A DNA stretch of 64,000 nt from Notospermus geniculatus (GCA_002633025.1 NMRB01000123.1:448815-512814), one strand, 5' to 3'. Counted from the stretch's first letter, positions 34,701-49,489 are shown. Program-made: numbers and translations. The notes: a model not told the origin generated them from the sequence alone.

Positions 34701-37700
34701 TTCTTCTTGAACAGAAAATTTCACCCCCGATCAAGTTCCGGATTCTGCTAAGGAAACATGCCGTAACTGGTTCTTCAAGATTGCATCTATAAGAGAACTA
34801 GTGCCCAGACTTTATGCAGAAATGGCCATTTTGAAGTGCTACAGTTTTCTGGCAGCGAAGTAAGTTATGACTAAACCTTGCTCATCATTACGGTTTCTTT
34901 ATGTGGGACACATGACAGGGCCGTATTTAGCGGGGGGCAGTTACCCCCCAGAGCCAACCAAAAAACGTGATTTTCATGCGGATTTTGGGCAAAAAAAGGT
35001 CTTCTGCCCCCCCCCCAGAGAGGCTTTTGCCCCCCCCAGGACCAAAAAGCTAAATACGACCCTGCATGACATACAATATCTGAATATATCCTAATGCGTT
35101 TTTCAGTGAATTTTCTGATGCCCTGATGCGACTCTCTCACATGATCAAAGGCATTGGAGACCCGTTGGTTGCTATATATGCCAGGTGCTATCTGTCAAGA
35201 GTAAGTGTTCCCAAGCAGGCCTACAGTGGGATGTATGCTGTAGATAAAACGGCACATTGCAAAATGTTCACATCTCTGCTGATGTTGAGGTCTTTGATTT
35301 TGAGATTATTGTCGGAATCTTCATAATACACAAAGCAGTTAAGGGCACCAAATGGATCTTTATGCTCTTAGGACATCACAGAGTTCCGAGTCTGAAGCTG
35401 GCCGAAATCTTTGTGTATTCTTTAAAAGCAGCGACTGGAGCATAGTGATCCATATGTGTGTAGGCATTTATGTACCGGTATGCTTTTTACTTCAGGTTGG
35501 CATGAAAGTCGCTCCAAAGTACAGAGACTATCTGATGTTCCTATTCAATGACTTCCTCATCACTTATCCACAGGTATTTGCGTTAACTTCATTGAACAGC
35601 AGTTAAGTTGTGTGAGACCTCCTTCTACATGTATATGCTTCCCTAATAAATGGACATGGACAAAGCGGTGCATAAAATTGTGTAAAATCAGCCTTTTCTT
35701 CCTTTTCTAAGAAATTCCTGATGTTATTTTTTCTTATTTTAGCTCCAAAGTGATTCCGTACAGAACATTCTGGCCATGCAGAAAGTTGAGATGCCTCGCT
35801 ACCTCACCCTATATTCACCTGCATTGGATTGGCTGCTGCAGTGTATTGCACACAATGCATCAGACCGCACTCTTATGGATGTGCTGCAGAAATGTAAACA
35901 ACAGTGCAACAGGTAGCGCTTGACAATTGTTTTGATGACGAATAGAATTTTGTTGTAAAGAAAAGTCAGTTTGTTTTTGTCCTAGCTTACAACACACACA
36001 GGTATAATGTCCTCATTTGGACTTCACTTTAACCCTTTCACTGCCGTAGGTGACAATCGTAGGTGACAATCGGTGCCCCCTCTGGCGACTGCCGCAGGCG
36101 GCCATCGTCGCCCTGTGCAGAAGGTATGTTCAGTTAGTTTGGCTATTCACAGATGGTGCCCCAATCGAAATTACAGGAATTCCCCTGAGACTGCCATAGG
36201 CGACCATTGACGCCCTATGCAGAAGGTATGTGTAGTTAGTTTGGCTATTCATAGACGTCGCCCCCAATCGAAATTAGGGGATTTCCCAAGAACGGAGAAC
36301 CGGAAACTCGGCAGTGTAGCATACAACTTATCTGGGAAACTCAGCAGTGAAAGGGTTAAACAGAGCTTTGTTCATTTCAGTGCCCTATTGCTCAATTCCA
36401 TCATGTCTGCCTTCAAGCCTGAATACATTGCAGAGAGGGCAATTCAGTTTACTGCCCAGATCAAAGAATGTGAAGAAACGGGATTCCCAAAGGTATGCTG
36501 AAGAAACGCGGTTTTCAAAAACCAACCCAGTGCAGTCTATTTCACTTGCTGTTAGTGGCCGTCTTTGTTCGTATCTGAACAAAATGGAACTTGTGGATAC
36601 CTTTTACATGGCTTGTATTATTTCAGCATCTTCTTCACCGTACACTTGGCCTCTGCCTTGTCATGGCCGACCCACCAGAAGATCAGAGGCTTGCTGTTCT
36701 CAATGATGTCTGGAAGGTCATTATGAAGCTGAAGAATCCAGCAGTAAGTTAAATGTCTTGTAAGATAATTCACATCTTCAGCTTAGTCTACACTGTAAAC
36801 ATACATGTACTATAGGCTTAGCGGTGTGCAGAGGTCTTTGACCCTGAATCTGCTGCTTGTCTGTGCAGTTGAATGTTATCAAAGTGGAAATGGCTCAGCG
36901 TGCTTACGGAATCATAAATTTCCATTGCTTTTTTGCAGGATTACATCACCTGTGCTGAAGTGTGGATCGAGTACGTTGTCAAGCATTTTTCAGTGAGTAT
37001 TCTGTGTTAATTTCTTTATTGCATCTATGTGGGTGGCCGGGGTACATATAGAAGGCAATTGTAGTCAGGAAGTTTGATTCATTAGAGCAAAAATAGATAA
37101 GAGAGGACCTCTCTCTCTTATCTATTTTTGATTAGAGGTAAGTTTCCGCGGTACTTTGAACATTCATGTGGGGTTGTATATGCACACATGGTGAAAAGTT
37201 TATGTTTTCTGTTTTCAGAAACGTGAGGTTAACACAGTCCTTGCTGACGTCATCAAGCACATGAGCCCAGACCGTGCATTCGAAGATCATTACCAACAGC
37301 TACAGTCTGTTGTCTCTAAGATCCTTGCTCATATTCATGACTTCTCTGCATTATTTGCACTGGTAAGTATATGTTAGAGTAACTGAGTGATGAAATTCNT
37401 TTGTGATGATTCATTTCCTCTTTCAGGATAAGTTCCTGCCTTTCATAGACATGTTCCAGAAGGAGTCTGTCAAAGTTGATGTCTGTCGAAGTATCATGGA
37501 GTCTTTTGTGAAGTGAGTGGTAATTTGAAAGTTTGAAAGCTTTATGTTTAGATTTCTTTACTGAGACTTCAGGTAATGATATGCATGTACTAGTATGCCT
37601 TATCCAGAGGTAGTATCTGCATTACCTTCCCTTTCATTACAGGTTCCAAATTGACCCAACCAATGACCCAGTCATCATGAATGCCCTGATGTTCATTTGC

Positions 37701-40700
37701 AAGACTATGCATGACTCTGTCAAGTAAGTCAACTCTGTTCCCATGACAGTATACTCTAGTCCCCAGGGCAGGTACTCGGGAAGGAAATCTGTCTTTCTTT
37801 ATTTTCCTCTGCTGAGTAGTCTCTAGTCTCTTTGGAGGATATTCAATGAGGCCAAGCATATTCAGCTCTGATTTTCAATTTCTGTTTCAATAGGTCACGA
37901 TTGTGACCCTGTCTGGCAAAACCCGCCCAAAGTCACTGAACACCGCAGGGTTAATAGGTTACATAGGGAGTGTCATCACAATAAAAAGATTACGGTCTGT
38001 TAGCGCCACATAATGCCTTATTGATTGTGTAACAAGGGCAGGTATGATCAAGGCCTATGTCACTCCCCAGCGACTTTGGCCGGGTTTTCACAGACCCGGT
38101 CACAATGTTCCTTCACTTCATAGGCTAACTTTGAGTAGGCCTAATAATCTTAAATGTCCATTGCTTATTTTTCAGTGCACTGACCCTCGCTGATGAAAGA
38201 AAGTCAATAGCAAAACTTATAAATGGCTTCATATCACGGATATCCTTTGGACGGGACTTTGAACAACAGCTTAGTTTCTATGTGGAGGCCAGAGCAAGTT
38301 TCTCGAATCTAGACACGGTCCTCATACATTTGATACAGGTAGGTATATGTTACCAGCAGTTTCTAAATTCATGGTGTTATTCATTGAATTCGTCATTTGT
38401 CAAGGGAAAGCTATCAACTTGGACCAGAAGTACTTGAACAGGTGATATTAGAAGTAATAGGAAAGCTTTTATGCTACGTGTACATTAGGTGGTAACTCTT
38501 TGGATGTTTTGATTTCAGAATGTACTCAAATTGTCTGTGGAGACACGGGCAGTGGTGAAGGGCAATCATACAAGAAAAACTGCAGCCTTTGTCAGGGTAA
38601 GTCATTCGAGGCCAGTGTAAGCGATGTACGTACAGTGTATAAAGAGATTAGCTCGGTGTACATCAATGCACAGTGTATGACTACGAAGTGAGGTTAACTT
38701 TTACCATACCGGTAATCCATGAAGTCTATGTTCAGGATATTGCTTCCCACACAATGATGTTCTGAAGTTTTCCTTTGAATTTTGGTTGGCTTAAGTATTT
38801 TAGCTAGCTCTTTCAGATAGGCCTAAAACCGTTGGTGTTCACTGACAAATTTACTGATTGCAGGCCTGTGCAGCGTACTCTTTCATCACCATTCCATCTC
38901 TACAAGGAGTCTTCATACAGCTCAACTTATACCTCCAAGCCGGCAGAGTAGCCATGTTCAATCAGTGTTTATCTCAAGGTAGGTCAAATCTTCAGCTCCT
39001 AATGGTACCATTAACTTCAATGCATTTTCCATTTGGTTAAAGGTACCATTAGCTTAAAGTCACTTTATGAAACAGGGGCTTGTTCTTCTGGGGGAATTTC
39101 CATCTCGGCACCAGCAACTGACAATGAAATTGATTGTAAGTTTGATTGTCAAAAGGTGGCATCACTGAGCCATTTGTGATCAAGAAATCCTCTAACTTCT
39201 GAAAATGACAAAACTCAGCATTCCGAGGAATCCTCTGACACCAGTTGACCTGTAGCGTTTGTCTGTTCATGTGGTTTTTGTCTTTTTCAGCTGATGCCTT
39301 CTTCAAGGCTGCCATCTCGCTCATACCAGAGGTGCCAAGGACAATGGAAATCGATGGAAAACAACGCAATACTGAACTGCTCCTTGCTGAGTACATTAAG
39401 AACTTTGCATCAAATCTCCTAGTTGTTCAAGTAAGTATATCATATATGACTTTTGACTGTATGTTCTGAATAACTGGAGTTTCACCCACACAAAATTAGT
39501 AAAAGCTGAATTAGATTACCGGTATCACAGTTATCATGCATATGACTTCTTTTCAGGATAGTCCAGATCAGGGTGTGCTGTATCTCATCCGTGGCCTGTT
39601 GAATATACTCCAGAACTACACATGGGATATAAATAATGACACAAAGATACGGCTCTACATGCATGTCCTGAATCTTTTGGCGGCCATGTCTCAGGAAAGC
39701 TACGCCTATCATGTTGACAATGGTATGTAACTGGAAAATTTCTGCTTTGTGATACAGAAGCCAGTTGGCTCAAAGAAATTATAGATACGGGGTAGGTTTA
39801 TTTTGGAAGACAGAAATGCCGAGCCTACCAGCCATCAAAAGCCATGGAGGAAACTTTGGCATTCTTCCACAAAATAATTGCACGTTTGCAGTTCACATTC
39901 ATCTTCTTGCAGTTGACTCCAATGATGCCATGTATGGTTCAGATCTTAAATTCTTGAATGAAATCAAAAAGATATGTGCTACATTGTTGGAAGAGATTTT
40001 AAACCATCTAAAGATCTTGGAAACAAGTGAGGTAGGTTTGATGCATACCTACATAACCACTAACCGCAATTTGTAGAAGGGAAATAGAACATTCCTCATC
40101 AAGACTATAAAGAAAAGGCTGATGACGTCAAACTTCAGTGTTTGCTAATATCATTGTGGTAGGCCTAGTAAGAGCTTCCAGTCTGTCTACTCCACACAGT
40201 CATTCGCTGACTGGTGGCAGTAAGGCTGCACATAATCTCAAGTCATTCCTGTTTTCTTTCAGCAACTGAAGAGGCAATCAACCCTTGCATTTGAACTGTT
40301 CAGTCATATTCTAGCCCATGGTGACATCAGTAACCCACCTATGTTCAGTCTGGCCGTTAACTTGTGGACTCTATCCCAGAAGCATGGCTTAGCAGACACA
40401 AAGCTGATGGTAAGGCCACGGTTATTATATTCTTTGGTTTACGGGCAGAAAGATTTTGAGCCCAGGTACGGAGGACGAAATAAAAATTTTTAAAAACTAC
40501 GGTTCAGTTCACTTTTTTCATTTTTGTTTGTTTTTAGCTCAGCTGACCAAAGGTGGGCGGAGCTAGTCAAATAACTATTCATGGGCGTCACGTGTCAGTC
40601 TGTCACTCCATCTGTCAAACTATGCCCGACGTTTTGTAACCGTAATAGCTAGACTCCAAATTTCATCTGAAGGTAGCCCTTGGTGAACTCTCCTCGGAAA

Positions 40701-41931
40701 CAAAAAATGAGCACGATATGACCTATATTGAGCTCTCCAGGGGGGGGGGGGCGTTTTGTGTAAAATGAAATATCTCAGTATCTCAACCCCTATGATAATT
40801 ATGTAGTGATGGAATAAAAGTGATGGAATTGATAGGTTGATATTTTCTACATCAGTTCAAAGGGAAAATAATGTTAGATCTGTCCACCAGCGGGTGCTAT
40901 TCAACAAAATCAAAAACAGGAATAGTACCGGTATTTGAATTTCCCGCACTTTGAAGTTCCAAATTATGCATGAATAACTCAGTAACAGGTGTCCTGTCCG
41001 ACCTATATACAGCCAGTGGTAACACCGACACTGGACTGATACTACGTCGAACCTTAGCTGACAAAAAATGGCCACCATGCTTTTCATCACTTGAGAAGTT
41101 CAACGAGCTCTTATAGCGTGACTAATCTTTCATCAGGTAAGGTAACATACTTCAACTCATTCTTTTATGTTTGGCAACAGTCTCAATGCCTAATTGGTAA
41201 CTTAGATAATTCAAATAGATAGATTTGAACAGTCTCATCGAGCATGCATTCACACAAAATCATGATCAACCTTGCCTCCATGAATTAGTGCTGTGGTCTC
41301 ACTAACCAATGGGGCATCCAGGATACCAAGTAGCTTTACCCTGTTACCTGGAGCGATGTTGATAATATCATCTTCTTCTAATGCACGTAGGGCTCACAAT
41401 ATCATCATGACACACATAATCTATCTATACATATTGTCTGTCTGAAATCTAGGCCTAGGCCTGTTCCAGTTCGTCCAGTTCTCATGTGAAAAAATGACAT
41501 GACCACAGGGGCTGTCTCAGAAGTATTGTCTTCTTGACTGTTTGAGTGGGATTTATTTATACAAAATGCCAAAATAGGCATTTTCTTTTGAGATTTTAAA
41601 TACCGGTAGAAATGTTGCAGGTGTTGGTCAGTCAGGCAAGTGAATGAAGAAAGAAAATTTAAAATTGGAAGATTTTTTCAAAAATTGTGAAAAGTAATTT
41701 TATAAAATGTCAAAGAAAGTTTCTCATGACCAAGAAGGCTTCATCTTCATGTATTGTTCTATATTCCCTTGTAAGGGTTGACTTGGACTTGGACTTGGAC
41801 TTAAAGTTCCCAAATTCTTGCATCTTTTTCAGGTCCAAACCTTGGAATACGTCAAAAGCAGAGGGACCAAACCAGATAGCAAACATTTCACGGAATTAGC
41901 ATCTAAAATGCACCTGCAAACAAGAGCGTGA
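31725..41931 (+). CDS. VPS35L: VPS35L, Retriever/Commander endosomal sorting subunit (24 exons)
   Basis: Twenty-four exons join to 2886 bases, 961 residues (human 963): 31725-31738, 32044-32134, 32517-32681, 33017-33179, 33648-33941, 34431-34481, 34715-34859, 35107-35200, 35496-35573, 35743-35912, 36381-36492, 36627-36743, 36939-36992, 37219-37362, 37427-37512, 37643-37723, 38176-38338, 38519-38596, 38864-38978, 39291-39430, 39557-39722, 39913-40031, 40263-40409, 41833-41931. The first coding exon is only 14 bases (MAME plus part of W) and is inferred from frame and homology. Landmarks are [91 protein letters not shown] and [12 protein letters not shown]. The helical-repeat protein forms Retriever with VPS26C and VPS29 and recycles receptors from endosomes (family knowledge). 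Confidence 0.96.
32215..32420 (+). mobile_element. One-armed member of the CTGAGGA...GGGGTCGAAA family
   Basis: Here the unit is not folded back: TGTTTGCACAGGGTTTC, GTCCAGCTC, GAAAGTGCCAGCCTGAAGAA, GACCCCGG/TTGGGGTC, GAAAATTTGC and ATCATTTTGTGTGTCA appear in order once. It shows the linear order of the family. It lies in a VPS35L intron. Confidence 0.7.
32830..32973. mobile_element. MITE with TTAAACGGCGAAACCACTG ends
   Basis: TTAAACGGCGAAACCACTG and CAGTGGATTCGCCGCTTTAA are inverted ends. The inner arms CTTGAGACGGAGTTGCGATC and GATCGCAACCCCGTCTCAAG also pair. Intronic in VPS35L. Confidence 0.8.
33238..33600 (+). mobile_element. tRNA-derived SINE in a VPS35L intron
   Basis: An A-box region (GTGTCGTGGTTAGCGAGACG) and B-box GGTTCGATTCC (33293-33303) are followed by GAGCAAGTCACTTTGCCTCA and GGTGTAAAAGGGGTACCTGG. 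It ends in an (ATTATT)-type tail at 33577-33600. The body resembles the 557-845 and 57425-57660 SINEs after the tRNA head, but the 3' end differs, so it is a second SINE family. Confidence 0.78.
34916..35064. mobile_element. Small hAT-like MITE with CAGGGCCGTATTTAGC ends
   Basis: CAGGGCCGTATTTAGC and GCTAAATACGACCCTG are inverted ends enclosing C- and G-rich runs. It inserted just upstream of a VPS35L splice acceptor (35106). Confidence 0.72.
36029..36359. mobile_element. piggyBac-like MITE with TTAA and CCCTTTCACTGC ends
   Basis: It starts TTAACCCTTTCACTGCCG and ends CAGCAGTGAAAGGGTTAA, inverted repeats bounded by TTAA. The interior is a tandem duplication of about 100 bases (36087-36186 and 36190-36288), each with GCAGAAGGTATGT and GTTAGTTTGGCTATTCA. 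In a VPS35L intron, ending 21 bases before the exon at 36381. Confidence 0.75.
37088..37130. repeat. Short hairpin in VPS35L intron
   Basis: CAAAAATAGATAAGAGAG and CTCTCTTATCTATTTTTG form perfect 18-base arms with a 7-base loop. Confidence 0.8.
37399..37399. other. Single N in a VPS35L intron
   Basis: An ambiguous base 28 bases before the exon at 37427. Coding sequence is unaffected. Confidence 0.8.
37900..38106. mobile_element. MITE with ATTGTGACCSKGTCTG ends
   Basis: ATTGTGACCCTGTCTGGCAA and the complement of GAAAACCCGGCC-type right end (CAGACCCGGTCACAAT) pair, together with AAAACCCGCCCAAAGTC. Intronic in VPS35L. Confidence 0.68.
41771..41800. repeat. (ACTTGG)n microsatellite before the last VPS35L exon
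   Basis: Four tandem copies of GACTTG/ACTTGG stand about 35 bases upstream of the final acceptor at 41832. Confidence 0.8.
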
Positions 41932-42510
41932 ATTCCTAAAATCTAGCATGACTCGGATCAGTTATGTGCATGAGTTCAGGCAACAAGCTGTAAATTAACC
42001 CACAAATGGGCGTGTTTTCTTCTTTCGCTATAAAATTAAGCTATCCTCAGCTTTCGTCTATATTACCGTAACAAAGGTACCGGTACCCAGGGATGTTGCC
42101 TTTGTTGCTGTTGCGATTGTGCCAGTATGAAGTACTGTAAGCAACTGACAGAATAGATGTATGTACATTTACCTACATGTATAAGTCTACATGTACATGT
42201 AGGCCAACCTGCATGTATTCAAAACTCATTTGTTAAGTAGGCCTACACGTAACTCTGTGAAGAGTTGTAACTCTTGGAAAGAAATAGTCAATTAAATACA
42301 TTGTAAATCAAATAAGTTTAGTCTTCTCTAGTTTTGTATAGAAATGTACATTTGTACCTTGTATGTATAAGAATGTGCAAGTATTATGTTTGTGATATTA
42401 GTCAGGTATACTCTTTGATGAAAGATTATACAATGTAGTATTTCAAGACGGTAGATGCGCTAGATGTATACATACATGTACATACATGTACTTGTGTGTG
42501 TAACAAATGA

Positions 42511-42516
42511 AATAAA
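42511..42516 (+). promoter_or_regulatory. Possible VPS35L polyadenylation signal
   Basis: AATAAA about 580 bases after the VPS35L stop, the first canonical hexamer I find downstream. Confidence 0.4.
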
Positions 42517-42635
42517 ACAAGTGATGTATTTATTAAAGGAAGGCTTTGCTGATTCACTTGAAAAATTCACTTACCGGTATATTATCCCATGATAACGTAA
42601 GAAAAACCCTCTTATGGAGTCTGAGGACTGATAAC

Positions 42636-42887
42636 CAGGGGCGTAGCTAGCTTTTATGGCCTGGGTGGGGGGGGGGGGCAAAATTGATTGAGTCTGAATA
42701 GCGAAGTCAGCGGGACCCCCAGAAAAAAATTGAAAAGTCTAAGTCCTCTGAGATGCATTTCTCCCGCATCTGACAACACAAAAGAGGGAAAAGGACCTTT
42801 TAGAGGAAAAAGGACCTTTTAGAGGAAAAAATTGTTTTGTTCCTTTTTGCTCTGGGGGGCATGTGCCCCACCCCCACCCCGCCCCTG
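42636..42887. mobile_element. hAT-like element, CAGGGGCGTAGCTAGC family, copy 1
   Basis: It starts CAGGGGCGTAGCTAGCTTTT and ends CCGCCCCTG. The interior (GCAAAATTGAT, GAGTCTGAA, CTCTGAGATGCATTT) matches the copy at 50966-51204. The two copies lie on either side of the actin 1 gene. Confidence 0.7.
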
Positions 42888-43925
42888 AATAACATGCTTT
42901 ACAACTTGGGGCCTTTGGCTTCTTTTTCTGTTCAGGCCAGGGACATTTCTGAAGCATTCCCTATATAGCTACATGAACCCTTCAAGTGTCTCATTTTCAA
43001 TGAGTGTACATTTTGTGTCTCCTTCAAAATAGCCTTCTTACAGGCATTCCCTGGAACTTTTTAGTACCAGGTACATGTTATGTAGTACATTTGGTCATTC
43101 TCCTCAAAAGACTGCCAATCCCATCTGGCGTTGGGACAGGAAGGAAAGGATGTCAAGTGTTTGACATTATATCAACATCTACCGTCCCCACCATGTTTTG
43201 ATACTGGTCCGGCGTTGAACATCCGTAAGGTAAACGGCGCCGAACGGAATTTCGCGCGCATTCGACACAATGGGTTAACTTTCAGATCCAGGTAGGCCAA
43301 CCAGGTGCGCGGAGGGTTGCGTTCAGCACTCTCCATCTGCACTTTCTTTTGGAGTATTCACACTACATTCTCAATCCATTCAAAGATTTTAACCCGCCAA
43401 ACATGACGTTTGCCGCGCTGCCTGGAAGTCCTCAACAAAGCCGCATGTTGAGACCTTCAGATTTGCTGGCTTTCCACAAAAGTGCCAGCCAGTTACAGCA
43501 GGAATAAGTCGGGATGCCGAGCCTTTCGCCCGCTTCACTAGCCTATAAGACAATCCGTCGGAGAACACTGAATGATATGGATGCAGAATGAGCCAGCATT
43601 TATCGGAAATCATTCGTGGTGCTTACTGGAAGCCTTTTTCGGGCACTGAAGCAGCAAAGTCTGTTAAGTTGGATGAGTCACTTTAGGTCGTCTGCTCTTC
43701 ATCTCATTTGATTGCATAGCACGAAAGAATGGTAGCCTATAGTTCGAACCTCGCAAGACAAGATATCTTTGCGGTCTGTGGCGATTAGACGAAACACATG
43801 GAAAAAGACCCGCCCAACTCTTTGACCTCAGTCGCGGAACACAAACTGCCTAGGGAGCTTTCTACTAATGCGGGTGATCCACCGGCTTTACTCGTCGTGA
43901 AGCCGTCGGTGGATCATTCGCATTT

Positions 43926-45339
43926 AGGGTAGGGACACACATATAACGCGATTCGCATGCGATTGGACGACGCATGCGTCAAAACCTTTGTTTGCGTGCA
44001 GTGCGGCGAAAAATAACAAAGGCGTTGCCGCATGCGTCAACGAATCGCGTTAGGTGTGTCCCTACCCTTACATTCACGCGAATTTCTAGCGGTGCAACAC
44101 CGCAGCCATTGTTTTCTTCCGCAGCGTTGGTGGTGCAGGAAAATCGCGTGAATGGATTGCTAAAGCTAGGCGCACATGTGCTGCAAATCTCGATGCGGTA
44201 GGGGTGTTTTTAAAGTTGACTGACCCAACGCTGTCGACTCGTCATTTATCCGCGTCAGTCGACTTTAAAACACCCCTACCGCATTGAGATTTTCCGCGAC
44301 CATGTGCGCCTAGCTTAAAGAATTCATTCACGCGAATTTCGAGCGGTGCGACGCCGCATCCTTTGTCCGCGACCAACGCGGCGGAAACAAACAATGGTTG
44401 CGGCATCGCATCGCTAGAAATTCGCGTGAATGGAGGTCGGCTTTCCACTCACGCGATTTTCGAGCGGCAAATCGCGCAAGTGTCCAGTGGTCCGGTCAGA
44501 GGACAATGCTTTCGAGCGACAAACGCGCAAAATCATTGTCCGTGTCGTCCAGTGGTCTGGTCCGAGGACAATGTTTTCTCGCATGATGGAAAGCCATGCA
44601 GTCTAGACAAAAAATCCATTCACGCGATTTGTGAACGGTGCGGTGCCGCATCCTTTGTCCGCCAACGCCGCGAAAACAAACAATGCTTTCGAGCGTTTGC
44701 CGCTCGAAAATCGCCTGAATGGAAAGCCTTAGCGGGACGATCTCTAAAATATGCGGCAACATTGGATATTACACTTCCACATTGTGACGACTCACTAATC
44801 CGGCCGCATACAGGAGATTAATTGATGCCTAACTAGCTAGACATTATACAACATATCCATAAATGGACATGTATCCGTCGACGCGGTGAGATCGTTTATA
44901 CATTTAATGTTAACTTATCCGAAGAGGTGAAGGTCGCGATTAGAGTTAATCCATGACGATAATCCTCTGCTGTCTGAGGGACACGGTGCGATTAAAGGAA
45001 ATTGCTCGATACCCGCGACCTACTCAATTATTTCACGAAATATTCAATAAAAGAATTTGAATTTGAATTTGAATTTGTCATGAACGTAGGCAAAAAGTTG
45101 CTGGTGTTCACTAAAGGGCCCCAAGCTGATATCGAGTAGTTTCCGCGACATGTCCAGCGTCCGGCGCTATCGCCAGATCGACTCAAGCCAGGCGCACATG
45201 TGCGGCAAATCTCGATGCGGAGGGGTGTTTTTAAAGTCGACTGATCCGGAAAAATGACGAGTCGACAGCGTCGGGTCAGTCAACTTTAAAAACACCCCTA
45301 CCGCATCGAGATTTGCCGCACAGATGTGCGCCTAGCTTC
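43926..45339. repeat. Agglomeration of foldback elements
   Basis: At least six palindromic units stand almost end to end: 43926-44069 (AGGGTAGGGACACAC ends), 44071-44155 and 44324-44432 and 44616-44723 (CATTCACGCGAATTT or CCATTCACGCGATTT ends), 44163-44317 and 45185-45339 (AAGCTAGGCGCACATGTG ends, inner GGGGTGTTTTTAAAGT). Two families are thus interleaved. The units are GC-rich with many CGCG/GCGA words, unlike the AT-rich surroundings. Confidence 0.78.
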
Positions 45340-46323
45340 AGCCTCGGTCTCCGGTGGCACGCACCGAAGACCGACGACTTTCAGTGATCGTCGGAGGTGC
45401 CGGCGAAATCATCTAGGTCCAGATTAATAGGCCCTATAATTTGGCGGTTTCGCAGCAAATCATTTGGCGCGAACTTCGTCAACTCCGTTGTCCTGCGTGT
45501 TCACGGTCCTGATTAGAGAGTTTTCGCAAAGTCCCCGAAACGCCAACGCGAACGCCAAACCCATTGTTCGATGCCACGCTAAGAGAGTAGGCCTCACCGA
45601 ACAAAAGGATACTGTAAAACGGGAAATTTTTGCGGAGGTTTTAATTTTGCGGTCTTTGCGGTTCTATCACATTCGCAAATTTAATACGCGTAAAAATTCT
45701 TTCAAAACGTTGTCGGCGCGACCGCAAAAATAAGACGCATTTCACACAATGCATCACTTGCCAATCGATCGTGTTGATTATAGGGATGTCAATGAATTTC
45801 CTCTGGTCTTCTAGTTTGTTACAATGCATTTTAATTTTGCGGTTTTTGCGGTGCCGAGCTGTCCGCAGATTATAAAGGCGCAAAATATTATTCAGGGGCA
45901 GAAATACTGTGGGTCCGCAAAAAAACTGTCCACAAAAATTTCCGTTTTACAGGGTATTGATTTTATTTTTATTTTTATTTTTAATTTTATTATTATTATT
46001 ATTATAGTTTGCGTTGGCGTTTCGGGGCTTTGCGAAAACGCTAGCCTACTATGTATTTCCGCGCCCCCGTCTCCGTAGGCCTAGGCCTGAGAAGTCCGCT
46101 CTCCCAGCCTATAAACATGCAGTGTTGCGATAGTGGCCAAATATCGTATGAAAACCAAAAATTTTGACATTATAATTGTGGAGTGAGTCCATGATCTATC
46201 CGTCATAGACATGGTCATGTCTCGTCCACGCGACGGGGAATTTTAGATGGGGCGTGGCCAAAGTTTAAAACCTTCTCTCGCTAGGCAACGCAGGCCTCAG
46301 TCGTCCCCCTGGATGAACCATTT

Positions 46324-46333
46324 CCAAATATGG
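46324..46333 (+). promoter_or_regulatory. CArG box (SRF site), actin 1 distal
   Basis: CCAAATATGG fits CC(A/T)6GG exactly, 177 bases before the actin 1 ATG. SRF binding to CArG boxes upstream of actins is well established in animals. Confidence 0.8.
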
Positions 46334-46351
46334 GAATGTCAATATCGAACA

Positions 46352-46361
46352 CCAAATATGG
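46352..46361 (+). promoter_or_regulatory. CArG box (SRF site), actin 1 proximal
   Basis: A second exact CCAAATATGG, 28 bases from the first and 34 bases before the TATA-like element. Confidence 0.82.
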
Positions 46362-46385
46362 AAGTTGGTACGGTGACGCCGCGTC

Positions 46386-46420
46386 ATAAAACCATCGCGC
46401 TGCATTTCCCAGCGTCAGTT
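46386..46420 (+). promoter_or_regulatory. Actin 1 core promoter (TATA-like plus initiator)
   Basis: ATAAAACCATC begins at 46386 and TCAGTT, an initiator-like word, lies 28-30 bases later at 46415-46420. The actin 2 promoter has the same pair. Transcription would start near 46416, giving a 5' leader of about 85 bases. Confidence 0.6.
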
Positions 46421-46467
46421 GTCGGAAATCGACCGGAGCGGAGAGTCACGCTGTCCTTCATTCATAA

Positions 46468-48565
<2,098 letters not shown>

Positions 48566-49489
48566 AGTGTCATCTGAAATCCAGTGTATAGTTTGCCAAG
48601 AAGAACGGTAACTTGTTGAGTTGTCACCACGGGAAACCACTTTCTAGCCTTCACCAAGAAGGAACTGTTCCTACATGTACGACTTCTGTGAGATGTGTGT
48701 GATGTATGGCGCACAACTCAACTCACACTGCTATTGTTACTGTAGTGTTTTACTGTCGCTGAACTTACCCTAGGCAGGGAGAAAAGTCACTTTTGCCTTT
48801 ATTACCTCCCCGTTACCATATTATACATAGGCGTAAATTTTCTTAGGATGAGAAAACATTCCCAGAAACATTTTCAATTCAAGGCATGGTCCTTGAATTG
48901 AAAATGCTTCCAAGTTCACTTACACAGAAAACGTGGACCTCACGTCGGCTAGGCCTACAGTACCAGTAATCAACGTCATTATTTTGTCGCTCGACCTAAT
49001 GACATTATATTGTACGAACAGACCATCCTATGACAGTGTGATACCGAAAACCGTTTATCCTTATTCTTTCCCGAATAAGAAAGGTCGTTTTTAATTGGCG
49101 TCGAGTCTAATTAGACCCTACAGCAGATTGTATGTCTTCAGTGGAAAGTGCACAAGACAGTTTATGTTGAGATGATGGTTGCAGTGAGAGAAATTGGATG
49201 TTGCACAATAATTTGTATGTATTCACTCAGTTTTGATAGAATGCGAATATTAAAAAAATTATGTTAAACTGCTTTTGTTGCTTTTTGTCTGTTTTCGTGA
49301 CTGGTGACAGATACATGGTACTCCACTGGAGACCACATATAACCATGACTGAGATCTTTGCTCCAACGCAGATGGATTTTAGCATGAGGAAACATCCCAT
49401 TCCCAAGTATTGCTTGCTTACGATCCATCCGTCGGTCGCCAGACCGTTGTCATTCTTCAGCAAGGACAAACAAGTTCATAAGGCATGTA

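Larger units (their letters stand above)
41932..46323. other. Intergenic region between VPS35L and actin 1
   Basis: It holds the VPS35L 3' flank, a hAT-like element at 42636-42887, the foldback agglomeration at 43926-45339, and short microsatellites: (GAATTT)n at 45057-45076 and a T/A-rich run at 45955-46005. Several open frames occur in the foldback cluster but they are mirror images of repeat arms. No gene is supported. Confidence 0.6.

Noticed and set aside
44363-44821. A 152-codon frame between VPS35L and actin 1
   Set aside because: It is made of the inverted arms of the foldback cluster, with mirror frames on the other strand.
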